A stretch of DNA of 64,000 bases from Hypomesus transpacificus (Eukaryota; Chordata; Actinopteri; Osmeriformes; Osmeridae), in the NCBI RefSeq assembly GCF_021917145.1, contig NC_061062.1, forward strand, positions 5,733,847-5,797,846, in the 5' to 3' direction. This document shows, one piece after another, positions 56,501 to 64,000 of the stretch. A program made the translations under genes and the position numbers. Each line of letters starts with the position of its first letter. The stretch's first letter is position 1. Below the pieces are notes generated by a model, which saw only the letters and a program-made list of their open reading frames with translations, did no database searches and was not told the origin of the DNA.

Positions 56501-58178
56501 GGGCTGTGGTGTCGTTGTGCCTCGAAAGGCCAAACCCTTCTCTGTCTCTTGGCTGGGAAAACGGCATCCATAGAAAGCATAGACAGGCCCTGTGTCCGAA
56601 TAGGGTTAGTCTGTCCCCATGTTTGGAACGGGATTTGATTTGTAGCATGGAAGGGTCTGCATAGTTAGTTTTTGTTTTGTCAGTAACTCCCTGAAGGAAC
56701 CACTTATTTGACGTGATCCTATTTGATGTTACGTCATGATCTCTGGGGCTCCCGTGCTTCAGGAAGTGGCCAGGCAGGATTAGACCACATTTGCTCTGGG
56801 ACTCATCATTTTCCGTTGCTTCGTCTGCAGGTGACCCAGGAGATCTCGGACCCCAGCCGAGTGTTCCGCCTCCTGGGATCTGACAGGTGAGACCTTCAGC
56901 TGGGAGGAATGACTCCCCTGAAGCCCTGTCTCTCATGTACCCATCCTCCGGCTTTCTCAAGTTCTCGCTCTGTCTGTTTGTCGCTCTATCTCTTTCTCCC
57001 ATCTACTCTTTTACTTTCCTTCCTTCCCTTTTTCCACTCTCTCTCTCTCTGTGTCTCTCTCTCTCTGTGTCTCTCTCTCTCTGTGTCTCTCTCTCTCTGT
57101 GTCTCTCTCTCTGTGTCTCTGTCTTTCTCCCTCCACTCCCTCATCCCCGTTCTTCAGTCTCTACCTGTTGGCACAGCAGGGCTGTTTCAGGAGTGTGATT
57201 TATCTTTAGCCCCGTGACCTCTATAAAAGTGAGCGTTGCTCTCTCTAGCCAGGGGGGGGCGGGGGGGGGGGGGGGAGCGTCCTCCCTCCGGTTTGTTTTG
57301 CACATCGCCTGGAAACCGCCAAACATCCCCCCCCCTCCTCCCCCGGCTCTCTGGAGATCTGAGAGTCCTCCCAGCGGCGCGCTGTGGCTGCCTCTGTTGC
57401 CGTGGCGACGTGAGGAGGGCCTGGGCGGGGCCGGGTCATAAATCAAGCGGCCATCTTTGACGGTGGAAACGCACTCGAAACTCTCTCTCTCCCTCTCTCC
57501 CCCTCTCTCTCTGTCCTGGTCGTCAGACAGTAGAGAGGGGGTGCAGTGGGCTGCCTCCACCATGGAGACAGCCGGAGGTGGCTCAGCACATGTCGTATCA
57601 CTGTCCAGGTAGCAGGGCCTCCGGGCGGGCCAGGACAGGTGAGCTGCCCTGGGCCCCCGGGGCCCTGGACCCAGCCTTGCAGTGGCACCAGGACAGCCTC
57701 TCCCTGCCCTCCCCCCCCCATGTTTTATTTACCAGTGCCAGGGCACTGCCAGCCTGGTTTGAGTGTCTCTCAGCGCCTCTGTAATTTCATCTGATGGGTC
57801 GGACAGTAGGGACTGTACCCTGCTGTCACCCCTCTCGTCTGTCACCGCCACGGGATGCGACATGTGGCTGAAGATGCTCCTGCTAGTCATGGGCAGCCTC
57901 CCCCTTCCCCTTCTGTATCATACCAGGCATGGTCCTTTTCGATGTTGGCCTCTCATAAGAGGTGTTTGTTCCAAACACAAACCTCAAGGTTGTACGACAG
58001 CTTGTCCGCCTTCTGTTCCGTGGTGGTTTTTTGTGGTTGTGGCCGTTTTCCGACGTGTGGTTCTGACGCCGTGTTTCTGGTCCCTGGCAGGGTGGTGGTC
58101 CTGGAGAGCCGACCCACAGACAACCCCACAGCCCAGAGCAACCTGTACATCCTGGCCGGCCACGAGAACAGCTACTAG
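31980..58178 (+). CDS. MAP4K5: MAP4K5, GCK-family Ser/Thr kinase with citron-homology domain
   Basis: MAP4K5 is a STE20/GCK-type kinase acting upstream of JNK signalling. Exons: 31980-32087, 33803-33860, 36496-36586, 37150-37214, 37436-37491, 37795-37842, 40222-40264, 40434-40506, 40885-41016, 41420-41482, 42289-42370, 42863-42979, 43802-43880, 45754-45812, 45970-46037, 46516-46554, 47700-47744, 47833-47875, 48099-48303, 48896-48978, 49557-49598, 50076-50160, 50467-50546, 50689-50749, 52804-52918, 53040-53098, 53437-53540, 53806-53983, 54311-54379, 54912-55004, 55554-55624, 56831-56886, 58091-58178 (stop). They join in frame to 885 residues (human 846). Kinase motifs: GSGTYGDV at 27-34, Lys49, HRDIK at 138-142, DFG at 158-160 and a MAPE motif. 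The middle is Pro-rich (VPPPLPPKP), and the CNH domain runs from about 545 to the end. Kinase residues such as REKLW, EYCGGG and [13 protein letters not shown] fit MAP4K5 better than MAP4K3, as does the neighbourhood. Confidence 0.95.
36284..36311. repeat. (GT)n microsatellite
   Basis: Tandem GT dinucleotides followed by a short GCGCGC stretch, in MAP4K5 intron 2. Confidence 0.9.
38157..38210. repeat. (CT)n microsatellite
   Basis: About 54 bp of CT dinucleotides in MAP4K5 intron 6, about 110 bp before the Tc1-like element. Confidence 0.9.
38319..39979 (-). mobile_element. Complete Tc1-like transposon in MAP4K5 intron 6
   Basis: A 1661-bp element bounded by terminal inverted repeats of roughly 220 bp beginning cagtgccctccaaaagtatt, flanked by a TA on each side, the usual Tc1/mariner target duplication. 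Each arm holds two copies of a direct repeat around aaaagtattggaacag, an outer one at the tip (38331) and an inner one near 38525. This is the IR/DR layout known from Sleeping Beauty-type elements. The minus strand carries an uninterrupted transposase frame. It sits between the exons encoding HRDIK and GANILL of MAP4K5, on the strand opposite to the gene. Confidence 0.93.
38573..39610 (-). CDS. Tc1-family transposase, DD34E, uninterrupted
   Basis: The frame is open for 357 codons from an ATG at 39646. By family comparison the likely start is the ATG at 39610 (MKTGALSL...), giving 345 residues, close to the usual 340 of Tc1 transposases. Numbered from 39610: an N-terminal paired-like double helix-turn-helix at about 5-115, a GRPRK AT-hook-like motif at about 58-62, a glycine-rich box (GGGNVMAW) at about 187-194, and catalytic Asp152 (LWTDE), Asp249 (QQDNDPKH) and Glu284 (NPIEH) with 34 residues between the last two. 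No stop or frameshift is visible. Such enzymes cut and paste the element through its inverted repeats. Whether this copy is active cannot be told from sequence alone. Confidence 0.92.
   Translation of the reverse strand: MKTGALSLGEKQAIVSLREDGKSIRAIAETLAIASTTIWNVLKKKKTTGVLSNRRRTGRPRKTSAVDDRNIVRAVKKDPKTTVSEISNNLQMAGVKVSLSTVRRRLHEQKYKGYTRRCKPLISKKNRMARLEFAKKYRDEPQKFWDKVLWTDETKINFYQSDGKAKVWRKKGTAHDPKHTSSSVKHGGGNVMAWACMASSRTGSLIFIEDVTHDGSSKMNSEVYRNILSANLRKDATKLIGGAFIMQQDNDPKHTAKTTKEFIRGKKWKVLDWPSQSPDLNPIEHAFYLLKRRLKGGTPQNKQQLKEAAVKAWESIKKEECKSLVTSMGHRLAAVIESKGFATKY
40105..40192 (-). repeat. Interspersed repeat (copy 2 of pair)
   Basis: Inverted, nearly identical copy of 1984-2070. It lies in MAP4K5 intron 6 about 125 bp after the Tc1-like element. 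A shorter relative is at about 24719-24745. Confidence 0.8.
41052..41418. repeat. Minisatellite filling MAP4K5 intron 9 (27/33-bp units)
   Basis: Units of the form taaacaaggggtgtttcatg plus ccgtgtg (27 bp) or ttgtgtgtgtgtg (33 bp) repeat about 12 times. The array occupies nearly all of the 403-bp intron between donor 41017 and acceptor 41419, and the acceptor lies in the last degenerate unit. Confidence 0.88.
41548..42225. mobile_element. hAT-like non-autonomous element (MITE)
   Basis: The left end cagtgtttcccacacatagac and right end (reverse complement cagggtttcccacagattag) form inverted repeats, extended by tttgtggcgg on the left and its inverted copy ccgccacaaa on the right. A GACAT directly flanks both ends. 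The cagtgtttccca-type tip is typical of hAT elements. No transposase frame is present in the 678 bp. Confidence 0.65.
43010..43034. repeat. Poly-G run (25 G)
   Basis: Uninterrupted run of 25 G about 30 bp after the donor of the MAP4K5 exon ending at 42979. Similar C or G runs of 16-19 occur at 19986-20003, 24662-24677, 38003-38020, 43907-43923, 55738-55754 and 56392-56410. Confidence 0.9.
44593..44661 (+). other. MAP4K5: Candidate MAP4K5 cassette exon (69 nt)
   Basis: A good pyrimidine tract and acceptor (gtctctccccctgaag) precede 69 nt that stay open in the incoming phase 1 and end at a good donor (acccag|gtcagt). Inclusion would add 23 residues rich in Pro, Ser and Gly between the exons ending at 43880 and starting at 45754. 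There is no counterpart in the human protein that I remember, so it may be chance. Confidence 0.3.
46516..46554 (+). CDS. MAP4K5: MAP4K5 39-nt exon matching a MAP4K3 segment
   Basis: The acceptor is ctctcaag and the donor is aacg|gtaact; phase is 2 in and 2 out. It encodes [13 protein letters not shown], which then runs into GHVTHLED from the next exon. Human MAP4K3 has a very similar [21 protein letters not shown] segment, while I recall this segment as absent from the common human MAP4K5 form. The exon can be skipped without changing frame. Confidence 0.75.
46621..46643. repeat. (GT)n microsatellite
   Basis: Tandem GT dinucleotides just after the 39-nt MAP4K5 exon. Confidence 0.85.
46688..46770. 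repeat. Short tandem repeat, ccccataaccaca-type
   Basis: About six units of 13-15 bp such as ccccataaccaca and ccccatagccaag in a MAP4K5 intron. Confidence 0.8.
46826..46925 (+). mobile_element. 5'-truncated tRNA-Cys-like SINE copy
   Basis: The sequence tagatcaagaggtcgtaggt and ttcgagtcccctgt contains a B box (GGTTCGAGTCC) in the same context as the copies at 1640 and 24955. It then reads ttttggattaagcttctgct, a form of the shared tail. No A box is visible, so the 5' part is missing. It lies in a MAP4K5 intron. Confidence 0.5.
47064..47263. repeat. 33-bp minisatellite, 6 copies
   Basis: The unit cttggataggactgtagttc plus tcatacagtacag is repeated six times nearly without change. The first two copies have a C where the others have a T. 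It stays open on both strands only because the unit length is a multiple of three. Confidence 0.93.
47457..47498. repeat. (CT)n microsatellite
   Basis: About 42 bp of CT dinucleotides in a MAP4K5 intron. Confidence 0.9.
48491..48514 (+). other. MAP4K5: Candidate MAP4K5 24-nt microexon
   Basis: Acceptor tctttccaag, 24 nt, donor aaag|gtaagg. In the incoming phase 1 it encodes ALSLSKCK followed by the EDSDSSG of the next exon, and it keeps the frame. Human MAP4K5 has ISKLMSENTEGS at a comparable place, a loose match that supports it. Confidence 0.45.
48684..48768. repeat. 27-bp minisatellite, 3 copies
   Basis: The unit agccaatggcattctcagct plus tcaaggc repeats three times in a MAP4K5 intron. 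Confidence 0.9.
49630..49880. repeat. Minisatellite with 21-bp core after MAP4K5 exon 49557-49598
   Basis: Units such as cctcctgctggatcacttcc(c), with longer variants containing ctccagctgctc, repeat about 11 times. All lengths are multiples of three, so the frame of the exon just upstream continues to a stop at 49896-49898. Confidence 0.88.
50976..51970. mobile_element. Non-autonomous DNA element with terminal inverted repeats, about 1 kb
   Basis: The left end gaggcctgttccacaaagc and the reverse complement of the right end (gaggcctgctccataaa) match over about 17 bp. The interior is AT-rich and without a long reading frame. An internal ggcctttatggaacc near 51870 resembles the right end, suggesting a nested or duplicated end. 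It lies in the MAP4K5 intron between 50749 and 52804. Confidence 0.65.
52405..52590. repeat. Degenerate tandem repeat, tttcctgtaccct-type
   Basis: Repeated pieces such as ccctgtttcctgt and ccctctacccagtttcctgt, imperfect in length, in a MAP4K5 intron. Confidence 0.7.
53120..53245. repeat. (CTCTGTCTGT)-type low-complexity tract
   Basis: Pyrimidine-rich CTCT/CTGT tandem tract between two MAP4K5 CNH-domain exons. Confidence 0.9.
55278..55540. repeat. 22-bp minisatellite, about 12 copies
   Basis: The unit gtgtgtctgggggctgatgt plus ca/ct repeats from about 55278 to 14 bp before the acceptor of the MAP4K5 exon at 55554. Confidence 0.92.
57040..57122. repeat. (CTCTCTCTCTGTGT)-type tract
   Basis: Tandem CT/GT-rich tract in the last MAP4K5 intron. 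Confidence 0.85.
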
Positions 58179-59120
58179 CCCCGGCCCAGAGCAGGGAGGC
58201 CCCCAGCCACGTGGGTAGAGCAGCCTGGGGGTGGGAGATATGACCAGACTGAGCTCAGCACTGGCCCCAGTCAGCCTTCTCCCCGGCCAGGACCACTGCA
58301 GGACTTGGCAGCCGTCAAGCTGCTTGGTCATCCAACACACGAAGCCCAGAGCTGGGGACCTGTATCCACCAGTACAGCCTTACACCCCTGGTCCACGCCC
58401 AGCGAGGACCAGGGGCCACTGCCCAGCAGGGAGAGGCCGAGCTCAGGGACAGTCTGGCCCAGCATGACCTCAGACCTGCACACTCTGTTGGCTTCTAAAT
58501 GATCAATATCTAGAGGTGGAAAAAAAAAGTGCCATAAAATTCACGTTTCTTAGCAACAACAACAAAAAAAAACGAATGTGGGAGATTTATATATTTTGAA
58601 AAGCCCTTCATAACAAGAACTTACAGATGGGACTTGAGGTGAATGTGCTAAGCCTAGACTGGGGGGGTATGTCCGGCTCAAAACTAATATAGTGGTTTGA
58701 CCAGAACTCCCATGTCTCTTACTCGATGTAGGCAATGTAATTATTTATTAATCTCTAAGCAAAAAGGGTAAGTTACATTTGTATGTGAACCAGTGACGGG
58801 GGCAGCAGTCCTGCTGTGAGAGGGACCCTGTGAAGATCAGCTGCCTGTTGAGCAGTCGCTGGGCAGCTTTGGGGTTATATTAACTGCGATGTCATCCTGC
58901 TCCTGCTGCTTATTTTAGACGTTACAATGTAAAGCTTTCTTTCTCTCAGTTGTTTTCAGTTTTTTAAACCCATTTACTTGTACTCAATATTTGCACCATG
59001 TAAGCACTTTTGTACATTTTCTTTTTTTTATTTAAATGACAAAATAAGGGAAAATGCTTTTTTTCATAACATCTTTGGCATTCCCTTCGCAAAATCTAAT
59101 GTATGCTGTTTTTGTAATAA
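58179..59120 (+). other. MAP4K5: MAP4K5 3' UTR with polyadenylation signal
   Basis: Non-coding sequence after the MAP4K5 stop, AT-rich towards the end, with AATAAA at 59115-59120 followed by a T/G-rich stretch (agctattgttaacaatatga). Confidence 0.7.
59115..59120 (+). terminator. Polyadenylation signal AATAAA (MAP4K5)
   Basis: The hexamer lies about 940 bp after the stop codon and is the only canonical signal in the 3' UTR that I noticed. Confidence 0.65.
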
Positions 59121-63994
<4,874 letters not shown>

Positions 63995-64000
63995 TGACCC

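Noticed and set aside
31980..58178. Assignment of this gene as MAP4K3
   Set aside because: One exon and the C-terminus look like MAP4K3, but kinase-domain residues ([38 protein letters not shown]) and the ATL1/CDKL1 neighbours fit MAP4K5.

Overview
The window is vertebrate nuclear DNA, almost certainly from a ray-finned (teleost) fish. It holds spliced genes with GT-AG introns, long dinucleotide and GCTA microsatellites, a Tc1-like transposon with an open transposase, and short repeats ending in the 'ggataaaagcatctgctaaat'-type tail common in fish genomes. The species cannot be fixed from sequence alone. I see no operons, bacterial genes, CRISPR array or viral genes.

Five protein-coding genes were rebuilt exon by exon by matching splice sites, reading phase and remembered family sequences: ninein (NIN, + strand, 5' end outside the window, exons from 228 to 13044), SAV1 (+, CDS 15832-20728, complete), ATL1 (- strand, CDS 30197 down to 24381, complete), MAP4K5 (+, CDS 31980-58178, complete) and CDKL1 (+, CDS from 60731, 3' end outside). 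Gene order and relative orientation match what I recall of human 14q22 (CDKL1-MAP4K5-ATL1-SAV1-NIN), so this is an ancient conserved block. The genes do not form one pathway: NIN is centrosomal, SAV1 is a Hippo scaffold, ATL1 is an ER-fusion GTPase, MAP4K5 is a GCK-type kinase and CDKL1 is a CDK-like kinase.

Layout: 1-13.8 kb is NIN, with an alternative last exon and its own polyadenylation signal. 13.8-14.6 kb is a candidate transposon remnant carrying a RecQ-like helicase fragment. 15.4-22.2 kb is SAV1, whose second intron holds a long-arm inverted repeat derived from a Tc1/mariner element and a roughly 160-bp (CT)n. 22.2-30.2 kb is ATL1, convergent with SAV1. 30.2-32 kb is the shared upstream region of ATL1 and MAP4K5. 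32-59.1 kb is MAP4K5, whose introns hold an intact Tc1-like element, a hAT-like MITE, a roughly 1-kb terminal-inverted-repeat element and several minisatellites. 59.1-64 kb is CDKL1.

No wholly new biological system is evident. The observations most worth checking are an uninterrupted DD34E transposase inside a kinase gene, an in-frame GC-AG intron in NIN, tiny exons in ATL1 and MAP4K5, a MAP4K5 intron made almost wholly of minisatellite, and SINE-like copies whose head resembles tRNA-Cys.
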